Source: Dehalococcoidia bacterium
GTDB taxonomy: Bacteria > Chloroflexota > Dehalococcoidia > Dehalococcoidales > RBG-16-60-22
Assembly (NCBI GenBank): GCA_030605045.1
Contig: JAUWBK010000039.1
Location: 1-8,602, forward strand
DNA: 8,602 nucleotides
Direction of reading: 5' to 3'
In this document: positions 1 through 6,069 of the stretch, in pieces
Numbering within the stretch: position 1 is the first letter of the stretch
Layout of the letters: every line of letters begins with the position of its first letter
Notes under the pieces: generated by a model
The model's database searches: none
What the model saw: only the letters and a program-made list of their open reading frames with translations
What the model was told of the DNA's origin: nothing
Translations under genes and position numbers: made by a program

Positions 1-491
1 AGCCCGCCGGCGGCGGTCATCACCATACCATCCTCACCGACCTCATCGCGTACCCTGTGGAAGGCCTCAAAGTTGTCCACGGGGATGGTCTGCTCCATGA
101 CATACTTAATTACCGGGTAGTCCTTCTCACTCTGAAAGAGCTTCTCCATCTCGTATTTAATCCAGGGACCTTCGGAACTATCAAATATCTCTTTTTTCGA
201 GACTGTACCGAGGGGCGTTCGATACTCCGTGTCTATATATGGCGGAGCGCGCTTTTCCACCACTTCCATATCCTGATACTCTTCCCTGACCACGGAAAAG
301 AAGCGATACTGAGCGCCGGCGCCCAAGTCACGGAGAATATCGGTCTGACTCCAGCCCTGATACTTTTCCGGAAGGGTATTATGGGCGGAGTGGTAGTTGT
401 ACCAAACATCGATACGCGCCCCGAAGGGGAGCTTGTCCAAGTGTTCCCCTCTGGCGGCCGCCAAAATCCGCTGTTTCTGCGTCATTTCCAT
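1..491 (-). CDS. UroD-family (uroporphyrinogen decarboxylase-like) protein, probable corrinoid methyltransferase component, C-terminus missing
   Basis: Reading the minus strand from the ATG at 491 gives an open frame of 163 codons that runs off the window edge. It begins MEMTQKQRILAAARGEHLDK and continues with aromatic-rich sequence. This opening (a short helix ending in RILAAxxGE, then a proline-phenylalanine step) is typical of the UroD-fold proteins that include the methylcobamide:coenzyme M methyltransferases MtaA/MtbA and many uncharacterised relatives in anaerobes. True HemE is less likely because the gene directly follows a corrinoid protein gene and no haem genes are nearby. The catalytic C-terminal half is absent, so substrate and acceptor cannot be judged. 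A Shine-Dalgarno-like AGAAGGAAG (505-513) lies 13 nt before the ATG at 491; a second in-frame ATG is at 485. The 45-nt gap to the upstream gene suggests one operon. Family call is fairly confident, role is inferred. Confidence 0.75.
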   Translation of the reverse strand, partial: MEMTQKQRILAAARGEHLDKLPFGARIDVWYNYHSAHNTLPEKYQGWSQTDILRDLGAGAQYRFFSVVREEYQDMEVVEKRAPPYIDTEYRTPLGTVSKKEIFDSSEGPWIKYEMEKLFQSEKDYPVIKYVMEQTIPVDNFEAFHRVRDEVGEDGMVMTAAGG

Positions 492-536
492 TCGGGTTAC
501 GTCTCTTCCTTCTAACCTACTACCAATGTACAGATA

Positions 537-1172
537 TCACTTATCCAGCAACTGCTTACACACCGGGACCGCTTTGCCGCCGTCATGAGCATAGGCATCG
601 GCGCCAATATAATTGGCGTAATCCTGAGTTACTGGCGCTCCACCGACAATCACCTTGACACTGGAACGCAGACCAGCTTCTTCCAATGCTTTGATGACCT
701 TGCCCATAACCGGCATCGTCGTCGTCAGCAGCGCCGACATTCCCAGAATATGTGGCTTTTTCTCACTCACCTCGTCAATGAATTTTTTAGCAGGCACGTT
801 GAGCCCAAGGTCAAAGACCTCAAAGCCATTACCGCTGAGAAGAGTAGCCACCACATTTTTGCCAATATCGTGCATGTCTCCCTCAACGGTGCCAATCACC
901 ACTTTCCCGATAGTTGGTATCCCTGTTTCCTTGAGTAAAGGTTTCAGTATCTCAAGGGCAGCTTTCATCGCCCGGGCTGCCATGAGCATATCGGGCAGGA
1001 AATACTCGCCGTTGGAGAATTTCTCACCGACCACCGCCATACCGGCTTGTAAGCCGTGGACAATGATATCCTGCGGGTTTGTGCCGGCACTGAGCGCCTC
1101 ATTCGTTAACTGGATTGTCTTCTCACGGTCACCCACGTCAATTGCCTTTGACAACAGAGATAAATCAAACAT
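537..1172 (-). CDS. Corrinoid (cobalamin-binding) protein of a methyltransferase system, MtbC/MttC/MtaC-like
   Basis: This protein of 211 residues has the two-part layout of methyltransferase corrinoid proteins. Residues 1-85 form a helical cap domain (with NGEYFLPDMLMAARAM typical of it). Residues 88-211 form the Rossmann-like B12-binding domain. The cobalt-ligand motif DxHxxG reads DMHDIG with His101. VGGAP (about 177-181) and GADAYAHDGG (190-199) are the later cobamide-contact segments. Such proteins carry a methyl group between a substrate-specific methyltransferase (MtaB/MtbB/MttB types) and an acceptor methyltransferase, often of the UroD fold, and the next gene downstream is UroD-like. 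The substrate (methylamine, methanol, glycine betaine, methoxyaromatic) cannot be told because no MttB-like gene is in view. The ATG at 1172 is chosen because AAAGGAG sits 7 nt upstream; an in-frame TTG at 1175 is possible but badly spaced. Expected to be cytoplasmic. Confidence 0.9.
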   Translation of the reverse strand: MFDLSLLSKAIDVGDREKTIQLTNEALSAGTNPQDIIVHGLQAGMAVVGEKFSNGEYFLPDMLMAARAMKAALEILKPLLKETGIPTIGKVVIGTVEGDMHDIGKNVVATLLSGNGFEVFDLGLNVPAKKFIDEVSEKKPHILGMSALLTTTMPVMGKVIKALEEAGLRSSVKVIVGGAPVTQDYANYIGADAYAHDGGKAVPVCKQLLDK

Positions 1173-1230
1173 CAAACAACTCCTTTGTTTTTTACGGAAC
1201 TGAACAATATTTGAACGGTTTCATTCTAGA

Positions 1231-1253
1231 GAAAAGTTGGGGGGTTGTCCAAC
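1231..1253 (-). terminator. Possible weak intrinsic terminator after nadD
   Basis: On the minus strand, a few bases after the nadD stop, GTTGG and CCAAC arms (1249-1253 and 1236-1240) flank a C-rich 8-nt loop and are followed by TTTTCTCT (T-run 1231-1235). The stem is only 5 bp, so this is a weak candidate. It would separate obgE-nadD from the corrinoid operon, whose gene begins 83 nt downstream of the nadD stop. Confidence 0.3.
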
Positions 1254-1255
1254 CG

Positions 1256-1858
1256 CTAGGTAAGATACAGCTTGTGCTCTTTGATATATCGGTTTACCGG
1301 CTCGGGGACAAGGTGGCGAACGGATAAACCTCGTACCACCCGGTCTCTGATTGCTTCGGCACTGATGTCTACATGTGGTTTATCCATCAGCATTACCCGC
1401 TGCGATATGCCGGGGATACTGGCTTCCAGTTCTTTCAGTTTTGGGCGCGGAGAACCTGGTCGGGGCACCGCCACCAGATAACACAACTGAATGAGCCGGG
1501 ATGGCTCCCGCCACTGGGGGAGCTGGACTAGATTATCCTGCCCCAAAATGAAAAATAACTCATCTTCAGCATCAAGTTGACCCTGCAATTCGGTAATCGT
1601 GTCGACGGTATAAGAAGGACCAGCTCTTTCTATCTCCATCGCTGAAAGTTTGAAATAAGGCTTATCGGCCAGGGCCAGGCGCAGCATCTGGAGACGGTGC
1701 TCCGCTGGTGTTATAATTCTATCTACCTTTAGCCACGGCTGGCCGGCGGGCACGAAAATAACCTCAGTGAGATTGAGCCGATTTTTTGCCTCCTCAGCTA
1801 CGATAAGGTGTCCGTTATGGACCGGGTCAAAAGTGCCTCCCAAAACACCGATATTCAT
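1256..1858 (-). CDS. nadD: Nicotinate-nucleotide adenylyltransferase (NadD)
   Basis: NadD transfers AMP from ATP to nicotinate mononucleotide, making deamido-NAD in the last shared steps of NAD synthesis. The 200-residue product has the usual family length. It opens with the nucleotidyltransferase signature GGTFDPVHNGHL (residues 8-19), with the HxGH-type ATP-binding motif as HNGH. The mid-protein substrate loop reads ILGQDNLVQLPQW, where many NadD have GAD; the Q is a variation at a tolerant position. The second ATP-binding motif ISxxxIRxR appears as ISAEAIRDRV, and the C-terminus VPEPVNRYIKEHKLY matches the family ending. The ATG lies 4 nt after the obgE stop, and its Shine-Dalgarno (GGGAG) is inside the last obgE codons, so translation is probably coupled. 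The obg-nadD order is common in bacteria; the rsfS gene that often follows is not here. Confidence 0.95.
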   Translation of the reverse strand: MNIGVLGGTFDPVHNGHLIVAEEAKNRLNLTEVIFVPAGQPWLKVDRIITPAEHRLQMLRLALADKPYFKLSAMEIERAGPSYTVDTITELQGQLDAEDELFFILGQDNLVQLPQWREPSRLIQLCYLVAVPRPGSPRPKLKELEASIPGISQRVMLMDKPHVDISAEAIRDRVVRGLSVRHLVPEPVNRYIKEHKLYLT

Positions 1859-1862
1859 TCGA

Positions 1863-3128
1863 TTACCACTCCCATTTTAAAGTCCCGCAGCGAATTTTGT
1901 CACCCGCTTTAATTCCCGCCTTCAGCAGAGTCCTGGTGACCCCCAGTCTGGCGAGTTGCCGCTTAAGCTGCCCACGTAGCTCAGGGCTGGTCACCCCTTC
2001 TCTTACCACAAGGCGCTCTAGTTCCGGTACCGAGACGACAAAGGTGTCCCCTTCCTTATGCACACTGGCACGGCTAACCTTAGGCTGGGGGCGAAATACT
2101 TTCCTAGGTACTGGCTTGCCCGCTTCTTTCTCGGCTCTAATCTGGTTTAGCATTTTCAGTGTTTCCGCCATCAGCTTGGCAACACCTTTCCCAGTCGCTG
2201 CCGAAACGAAGAGGACACTAATTCCAGCATTGCTAAAAGCTTCCCTTATCTCGTTCAACCGGGCCTGCACCTGAGGCAAATCAATCTTATTTACCGCCAC
2301 CAGTTGCGGTTTTTGGGCCAAAGCGAAATCAAATAAACTAAGTTCAGAATTCACCCGTATCATATCTTCAACTGGCAATTCACTGCCACCGTCAATCAAG
2401 TGAATCAGCATCTTGGTACGCAGACTGTGGCGCAGAAAATCGTGCCCCAGTCCACGGCCAAGATGAGCATCTTCGATCAGTCCCGGTATCTCCGCCAAGA
2501 TAAAACTCTGCGGACCAATTTCAACCACACCCAAGGCAGGCTCGCGCGTGGTGAATGGATAACTAGCTATTTTAGGTTTAGCTGCGGAAGCTGCCGCCAG
2601 CAAAGTTGACTTACCAACATTGGGATAGCCAATAATACCAACATCAGCAATTAGCCTTAATTCCAGTATCAGGGAGCTTTCTTCCCCAGCCTCCCCTCTC
2701 TGCGCAATCCGTGGGGCTTGATTCGTCGACGAACTAAAATGAGCATTACCCAAACCTCCCCTGCCACCTTTAGCGGCAATCACCTGCTGGCCTGGCAACT
2801 CTAGATCAGCGAGCAGAGCATCGTCAGTTATTGCTATCTTATGTGATACCAGAGTACCTTCTGGCACCGTCAATATCATGTCTTCCCCACTCTTACCGTG
2901 TTTTTTCTGGCCACTCCCATTCTTGCCATCCTCAGCATGGTAAAACCTTTTTTGCCTGAATTCCCACAGACTAGTGACCGCCGGATCAGCCTTAATAACC
3001 ACATTACCTCCTTTACCTCCGTCGCCCCCATCAGGGCCACCATAGGGAACAAACTTTTCCCGACGGAAACTTATAGTGCCATCTCCCCCACCACCTGCCT
3101 TTACCACTATTTCTACTCGGTCAATCAT
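1863..3128 (-). CDS. obgE: GTPase ObgE/CgtA, ribosome-assembly GTPase
   Basis: Obg is an essential GTPase acting in 50S subunit maturation and stress signalling. The product (421 residues from the ATG at 3128) has all three domains. The glycine-rich Obg fold occupies about 1-155, with the block FRREKFVPYGGPDGGDGGKG. The G domain has P-loop GYPNVGKS (167-174), G2 around PFTT, G3 EIPG (213-216), G4 NKID (280-283) and G5 SAATGKG (309-315). A C-terminal OCT domain (about 345-421) ends KWEW. G3 carries Glu where most GTPases have Asp (DxxG). The ATG at 3128 is chosen because MIDRVEIVVKAGGGG aligns with the normal Obg N-terminus; a GTG at 3140 would add MSRE and has a better-spaced AGGA, so it is a real alternative. 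A promoter lies at 3170-3198. Confidence 0.96.
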   Translation of the reverse strand: MIDRVEIVVKAGGGGDGTISFRREKFVPYGGPDGGDGGKGGNVVIKADPAVTSLWEFRQKRFYHAEDGKNGSGQKKHGKSGEDMILTVPEGTLVSHKIAITDDALLADLELPGQQVIAAKGGRGGLGNAHFSSSTNQAPRIAQRGEAGEESSLILELRLIADVGIIGYPNVGKSTLLAAASAAKPKIASYPFTTREPALGVVEIGPQSFILAEIPGLIEDAHLGRGLGHDFLRHSLRTKMLIHLIDGGSELPVEDMIRVNSELSLFDFALAQKPQLVAVNKIDLPQVQARLNEIREAFSNAGISVLFVSAATGKGVAKLMAETLKMLNQIRAEKEAGKPVPRKVFRPQPKVSRASVHKEGDTFVVSVPELERLVVREGVTSPELRGQLKRQLARLGVTRTLLKAGIKAGDKIRCGTLKWEW

Positions 3129-3140
3129 TTCCCTACTCAC

Positions 3141-3377
3141 AAAATCTTGTCCTAATTCTAATTATATATATTATACTTATGATTTAAGTATTAGTTAATT
3201 AATATTTATAATAACAGGTCTTTTGGTTAATTTTTAAAATTGGCGGACTTAAGTTCATGCTCTAACTAATCAAGGATAAAAACTTTATCACCTTTCCACA
3301 AAAAGAGCTTAAAGCACCCGCAAAAAATTCGCAAAGAAATACATTTAGGGGGTACTTTGTGGTTAGAGATAGGTGTC
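3141..3377. other. AT-rich dnaA-obgE intergenic region, possible DNA-unwinding element
   Basis: This 237-bp spacer has no plausible gene. Bases 3151-3240 contain 13 G or C in 90 (about 14%), far below the neighbouring genes. The dnaA-proximal part holds two loose DnaA-box-like sequences: CTTTCCACA at 3292-3300 (one mismatch to TTWTNCACA) and TGTGGTTAG at 3358-3366 (two mismatches on the other strand). An AT-rich stretch plus DnaA boxes beside dnaA is how many bacterial origins look, but the boxes here are weak and the obgE promoter alone could explain some of the AT bias. No convincing intrinsic terminator for dnaA was found. Confidence 0.3.
3170..3198 (-). promoter_or_regulatory. Sigma-70-type promoter for obgE-nadD
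   Basis: On the minus strand, a perfect -10 TATAAT (3170-3175) and a -35 TTAACT (3193-3198, 4 of 6 consensus) are separated by 17 nt. Transcription would start near 3163, giving a short leader before either obgE start. The whole element lies in very AT-rich DNA, which raises the chance of a random -10 match. Confidence 0.5.
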
Positions 3378-4721
3378 TCAGTGTCTCCAGTGCTTAGACT
3401 GGGGATTGATTATTTTTTGAATATCCAGTATTTTATGCCTTAATTGAGGGTTGTGATTGATATCACTGACGATTCTTTTACACGCATTTGTCACTGCTGA
3501 GGGATCCCTTCCCCCAAGTTTTTGACCGATTTGAGCTAGCGAGCAATTGGTTTCCTGTCGGAGAAGATACATTGCCGCTCGTCGTGCCAAAGTGGTTTCC
3601 TTATCTCTCTTGCTGCCTTTCAGGTCTATGGCATCCAGCTGGAAGCTGTCAGCTACTGCTTCGATCACTAGACTGGAGGTAGTAGAAGTGTGGCCAGGTT
3701 CTTTACTGTTTATGTCCTCAAGTGCTTGAGCCGCTAACTCAATGGTAGGTGAAGCATTAAACAGCTTGGCGTAAGCAACCACTCGGTTCAATGCGCCTTC
3801 CAGCTCCCTGACGTTTTGCTGAATCTGTTGGGCGATGAACCCCAGTACATCTATAGCAAGATTTACTTCTCTTTGTTTTGCTTTAGACTGCAAAATAGCC
3901 AGTCGTGTTTCGAAATCGGGCGGTTGAAGTTTAACGATTAAACCCCATTCAAAACGCGAGCGCAGTCGTTTGTCTAACAAAGGAATTGACTTAGGTGGTT
4001 GGTCACTGGTGATAACAATCTGGTGATTAGCATTATGGAGGGCATTAAAAGTATGGAAAAAGCTTTCCACAGTCTGTTTTTTGCCACTGATAAAGTGGAT
4101 ATCGTCAATCAACAACATACCAATATTCCGATATTTATTGTGGAATTCATCAGTTGTTCTCTCCCGGATCGCCTTGACGAACTCATTGGTGAACTGTTCC
4201 GCACTAACATAAATCACCTGAATATGCCTGGCTTGAGCCAAATGCCCGATCGCGTGTAAGAGATGGGTCTTACCCAACCCCACTCCCCCGTAGATATAAA
4301 GCGGATTATAACTATACCCTGGGTTCTGGACGATCCCTTGGGCAGCGGCATAAGCTAAGCGATTACAGTTACCGACAATGAAGGAATCAAAGACATAGCT
4401 TGACTTGAATCCAGAGGCACCGATTTTCCATTCACCACCGCGCGCGTCCGCTAAATTCTTATACCTGCCATCTACTTGAAAAGTGACTTGGATGTTGTGG
4501 GAGGAGGTGAGATTGATAAGCGTTTTTTCAATTAAAGAACGCTGGTTCTTGTCTAAATATTCAGCAACAAAGGTATTGGGTACACTGACCACAAACCGGT
4601 TATCTCGGTAATTCCAGCCTACCGTTTTCTCCAGCCAGGTCCGGTAATTCGGCTTGCTAACTTGGATTTGTAGTTCCCCTAAAGCAGCGCCCCAGATTTC
4701 TCGTGCTGACCTGGTTTCCAT
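3378..4721 (-). CDS. dnaA: Chromosomal replication initiator protein DnaA
   Basis: DnaA binds origin boxes, oligomerises with ATP and melts the origin to load the replicative helicase. The 447-residue product shows domain I (about 1-85, IW...L then WLEKT), a very short linker domain II (about 86-107), and the AAA+ domain with Walker A GGVGLGKT (145-152), Walker B LLIDDIHF (203-210), an arginine-finger segment RLRSRFEWG (252-260) and sensor 2 RELEGALNRV (305-314). Domain IV (about 345-447) is a helix-turn-helix. The domain IV signature reads GGRDPSAVTNACKRI (403-417), where the family normally has GGRDHS/T-T-V-x-HAC, so the His and the second Thr are replaced by Pro and Ala. Arg372 aligns with the minor-groove Arg399 of E. 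coli. The start ATG has AAGGA 4 nt upstream. It is transcribed away from fmt; no dnaN follows. Confidence 0.97.
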   Translation of the reverse strand: METRSAREIWGAALGELQIQVSKPNYRTWLEKTVGWNYRDNRFVVSVPNTFVAEYLDKNQRSLIEKTLINLTSSHNIQVTFQVDGRYKNLADARGGEWKIGASGFKSSYVFDSFIVGNCNRLAYAAAQGIVQNPGYSYNPLYIYGGVGLGKTHLLHAIGHLAQARHIQVIYVSAEQFTNEFVKAIRERTTDEFHNKYRNIGMLLIDDIHFISGKKQTVESFFHTFNALHNANHQIVITSDQPPKSIPLLDKRLRSRFEWGLIVKLQPPDFETRLAILQSKAKQREVNLAIDVLGFIAQQIQQNVRELEGALNRVVAYAKLFNASPTIELAAQALEDINSKEPGHTSTTSSLVIEAVADSFQLDAIDLKGSKRDKETTLARRAAMYLLRQETNCSLAQIGQKLGGRDPSAVTNACKRIVSDINHNPQLRHKILDIQKIINPQSKHWRH

Positions 4722-4801
4722 TTAGTCCTTTCTTACTACTGCCGGTTTAGTCTATATTTACTACCGTTTGACCTAGTTTAATGACTTTTGTCCCTAAATT
4801 T

Positions 4802-4813
4802 GGACAATTGTCC
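4802..4813. repeat. Perfect 12-bp palindrome GGACAATTGTCC
   Basis: GGACAATTGTCC equals its own reverse complement. A further TGTCC lies 13 bp to the left of its left arm (4789-4793), forming an additional inverted match with GGACA. The site lies about 80 bp upstream of the dnaA start codon and could be an operator for dnaA. The protein that would bind is unknown. Confidence 0.45.
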
Positions 4814-4861
4814 CCCTCATTTAAAACACGTTTCCATGCTTTGTCGCTGGGGAAAGTCAGC

Positions 4862-4898
4862 GAATTTAACAGGAATTTAAAGAGAGAAAGTTAAATTC
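4862..4898. repeat. GAATTTAA iteron-like repeats, two direct and one inverted
   Basis: GAATTTAA occurs at 4862-4869 and 4873-4880, an 11-bp period (about one helical turn), and its reverse complement TTAAATTC occurs at 4891-4898. The outer pair extends to a perfect 9-bp inverted repeat, GAATTTAAC (4862-4870) and GTTAAATTC (4890-4898). Spacing by a helical turn suggests cooperative binding on one face of the DNA. The AT-rich motif makes chance similarity possible. Confidence 0.45.
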
Positions 4899-4901
4899 TG
4901 A

Positions 4902-4951
4902 TACCACTAGAATAATACTGTTTTTTTCTGCTGGCAAGGTTTTTAGTGGTA
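4902..4951. repeat. Inverted repeat TACCACTA/TAGTGGTA, possible hairpin
   Basis: Perfect 8-bp arms lie at 4902-4909 and 4944-4951. In plus-strand RNA the stem extends inward by a G-U and two A-U pairs to 11 bp, closing a 28-nt loop that contains a run of T. It could be a structured leader, an untranslated RNA element or a protein-binding site. It lacks the tight loop and trailing T-run of an intrinsic terminator. Confidence 0.35.
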
Positions 4952-5001
4952 ATCGCTGGGCATTTTTAATCCCCTTTTTCCCTTACCAAGTTTATCAGGC
5001 T

Positions 5002-5020
5002 TTAATTTTTGCTTAATTTT
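5002..5020. repeat. Tandem TTAATTTT pair with 11-bp period
   Basis: TTAATTTT occurs at 5002-5009 and again at 5013-5020, each followed closely by GC. The period equals one DNA turn, the same as for the GAATTTAA pair about 140 bp to the left. It may be an A/T-tract bend or an unwinding segment; low sequence complexity makes it weak evidence alone. Confidence 0.3.
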
Positions 5021-5045
5021 GCGCTAATAGATTTGAAATGACTGG

Positions 5046-5074
5046 TTGTGGCAAAATATTTTTGGTGTTAGAAT
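5046..5074 (+). promoter_or_regulatory. Extended -10 promoter for fmt-mazG
   Basis: TAGAAT (5069-5074, 5 of 6 consensus) is preceded by TG one base upstream (extended -10). A partial -35, TTGTGG (5046-5051), lies 17 nt upstream. Transcription would begin near 5081, leaving a leader of about 19 nt containing AGGAG (5090-5094) 6 nt before the fmt ATG. Confidence 0.45.
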
Positions 5075-5099
5075 TTAGTACTAGTATCAGGAGATTTAA

Positions 5100-6041
5100 A
5101 TGCGCATTCTTTTCATGGGCACCCCTGAATTTGCCGTTACCCCTCTTGAGCACCTTATGCTTAATCAATTTCAGGTGGTTGCTGTTTACACTCAGCCAGA
5201 TAAACCAGCCGGAAGGGGCCGCTCCCTCGTTCCTCAGCCGATGAAAAAGGCGGCGTTAATCCGGAAGTTACCGGTGGTGCAGCCAACTAGTTTAAAGGAG
5301 GCAGAGGTGGTGGCAGAGTTGGCCGGCTTTCACCCTGATGTTATCGTGGTGGCGGCTTTTGGTCAAATTCTACCCCAGTCAGTTTTGGATATCCCCAGGT
5401 ATGGGTGTATTAATGTTCATCCCTCACTGCTACCGCGATTTAGGGGTGCCTCACCGGTGGCGGCAGTGATTCTGGCAGGCGATGAGTTGACCGGGGTTAG
5501 TCTTATGCTGATGGATAGTGGCCTGGATACCGGGCCTATCCTAGCCCAGGAGCAGGTTTCCATTTCTCCGCAGGATACCACCGGCTCGCTTACCGCTAAA
5601 CTGTCCAAAATCGCGGCTCAGTTGCTCCCGGAAGTTTTGCGGCGCTGGGCAGGGGGTGAAATTACTCCCCAACCTCAGAATGAGGCTGAGGCTACTTACT
5701 CTGCCCCGATCACCAAGGAGGAGGGTGAGATTAACTGGCACTTGTCGGCGGTGGAGATATGGCGGCGGGTGCGTGCCTTCCAGCCCTGGCCAGGAAGTTA
5801 CACCAGATGGGGAGGGAAGCGGCTTGAGATTATTGAGGCGGTGCCATTGCCTGAGGGGGGCTCCTTGGCGGTAGGGCAGGTGGTGGCGCTGAACAGGGAA
5901 AGGGCTGGCTTCGGCGTCAATACCGGGGACGGAATTTTAAGTGTGTTAAAGGTGCAACTTGAGGGGAAGCAAGCCATGTCCGCCGCCGAGTTTGTGCGCG
6001 GGCAGAGGCAGTTCATTGGGGCGGTACTCCCATCGAGTTGA
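5100..6041 (+). CDS. fmt: Methionyl-tRNA formyltransferase
   Basis: Fmt transfers the formyl group of 10-formyltetrahydrofolate to Met on initiator tRNA, producing the fMet-tRNA used to start translation. The 313-residue length is normal. The N-terminal formyl-transferase Rossmann domain starts MRILFMGTPEFA. The catalytic block INVHPSLLPRFRGASP gives Asn105 and His107, with Asp143 in GLDTGPIL; these are the conserved Asn/His/Asp of the folate formyltransferase family. The SLLPRFRG loop and GPIL are intact. The C-terminal tRNA-binding domain (about 205-313) includes RAFQPWPGSYT. The start ATG has AGGAG 6 nt upstream. The gene heads a plus-strand unit with mazG 28 nt downstream. The def gene for peptide deformylase, often next to fmt, is not in the window. 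Confidence 0.96.
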   Translation: MRILFMGTPEFAVTPLEHLMLNQFQVVAVYTQPDKPAGRGRSLVPQPMKKAALIRKLPVVQPTSLKEAEVVAELAGFHPDVIVVAAFGQILPQSVLDIPRYGCINVHPSLLPRFRGASPVAAVILAGDELTGVSLMLMDSGLDTGPILAQEQVSISPQDTTGSLTAKLSKIAAQLLPEVLRRWAGGEITPQPQNEAEATYSAPITKEEGEINWHLSAVEIWRRVRAFQPWPGSYTRWGGKRLEIIEAVPLPEGGSLAVGQVVALNRERAGFGVNTGDGILSVLKVQLEGKQAMSAAEFVRGQRQFIGAVLPSS

Positions 6042-6056
6042 GGCAGAACGAACTGT

Positions 6057-6065
6057 TAAGGAGGT
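6057..6065 (+). promoter_or_regulatory. Strong Shine-Dalgarno setting the mazG TTG start
   Basis: TAAGGAGGT is an almost full complement of the 16S rRNA 3' end. It lies 4 nt before an in-frame TTG at 6070 and just after the fmt stop. It decides the start of mazG: in-frame starts further upstream would lie inside fmt and lack such a site. Confidence 0.7.
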
Positions 6066-6069
6066 ATTA

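Larger units (their letters stand above)
4722..5099. other. Repeat-rich divergent dnaA/fmt intergenic region, candidate origin or regulatory region
   Basis: This 378-bp gene-free spacer separates minus-strand dnaA from plus-strand fmt. It contains a 12-bp palindrome (4802-4813), a 6-bp inverted repeat TCGCTG/CAGCGA (4844-4863), three GAATTTAA copies (4862-4898), an 11-bp potential RNA stem (4902-4951), tandem TTAATTTT (5002-5020) and one DnaA-box-like TTTGCCACA on the minus strand (5047-5055, one mismatch to TTWTNCACA). The fmt promoter lies at its right end; the dnaA promoter was not identified with confidence. No perfect TTATCCACA was seen. Gene orientation diverges at this point on both sides. 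Origin function is an inference; dual promoter regulation is the alternative. Confidence 0.35.

Noticed and set aside
57..515. Open plus-strand frame of 152 codons
   Set aside because: It is a shadow of the UroD-like gene on the minus strand, whose translation has recognisable family sequence and a plausible ribosome site.
655..1203. Long plus-strand frame across the corrinoid protein gene
   Set aside because: Antisense to a clear B12-binding protein; its translation is Ser/Pro/Thr-rich low-quality sequence with no family resemblance.
1201..1216. Two TGAAC copies 11 bp apart upstream of the corrinoid gene
   Set aside because: Only 5 bp long; chance is a sufficient explanation.
3247..3254. 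ACTTAAGT palindrome, repeated at 7508-7515
   Set aside because: An 8-bp AT-rich palindrome found twice in 8.6 kb in unrelated contexts carries too little information.
3241..3377. Intrinsic terminator downstream of dnaA
   Set aside because: The best stem (AAGG..ATAAA with TTTATCCTT, near 3272-3295) has a bulge and no trailing T-run, so no terminator is claimed.
5959..6069. N-terminal extension of mazG from an upstream ATG
   Set aside because: It would overlap the fmt C-terminus by 83 nt and lacks a Shine-Dalgarno, while the TTG at 6070 has an excellent one.
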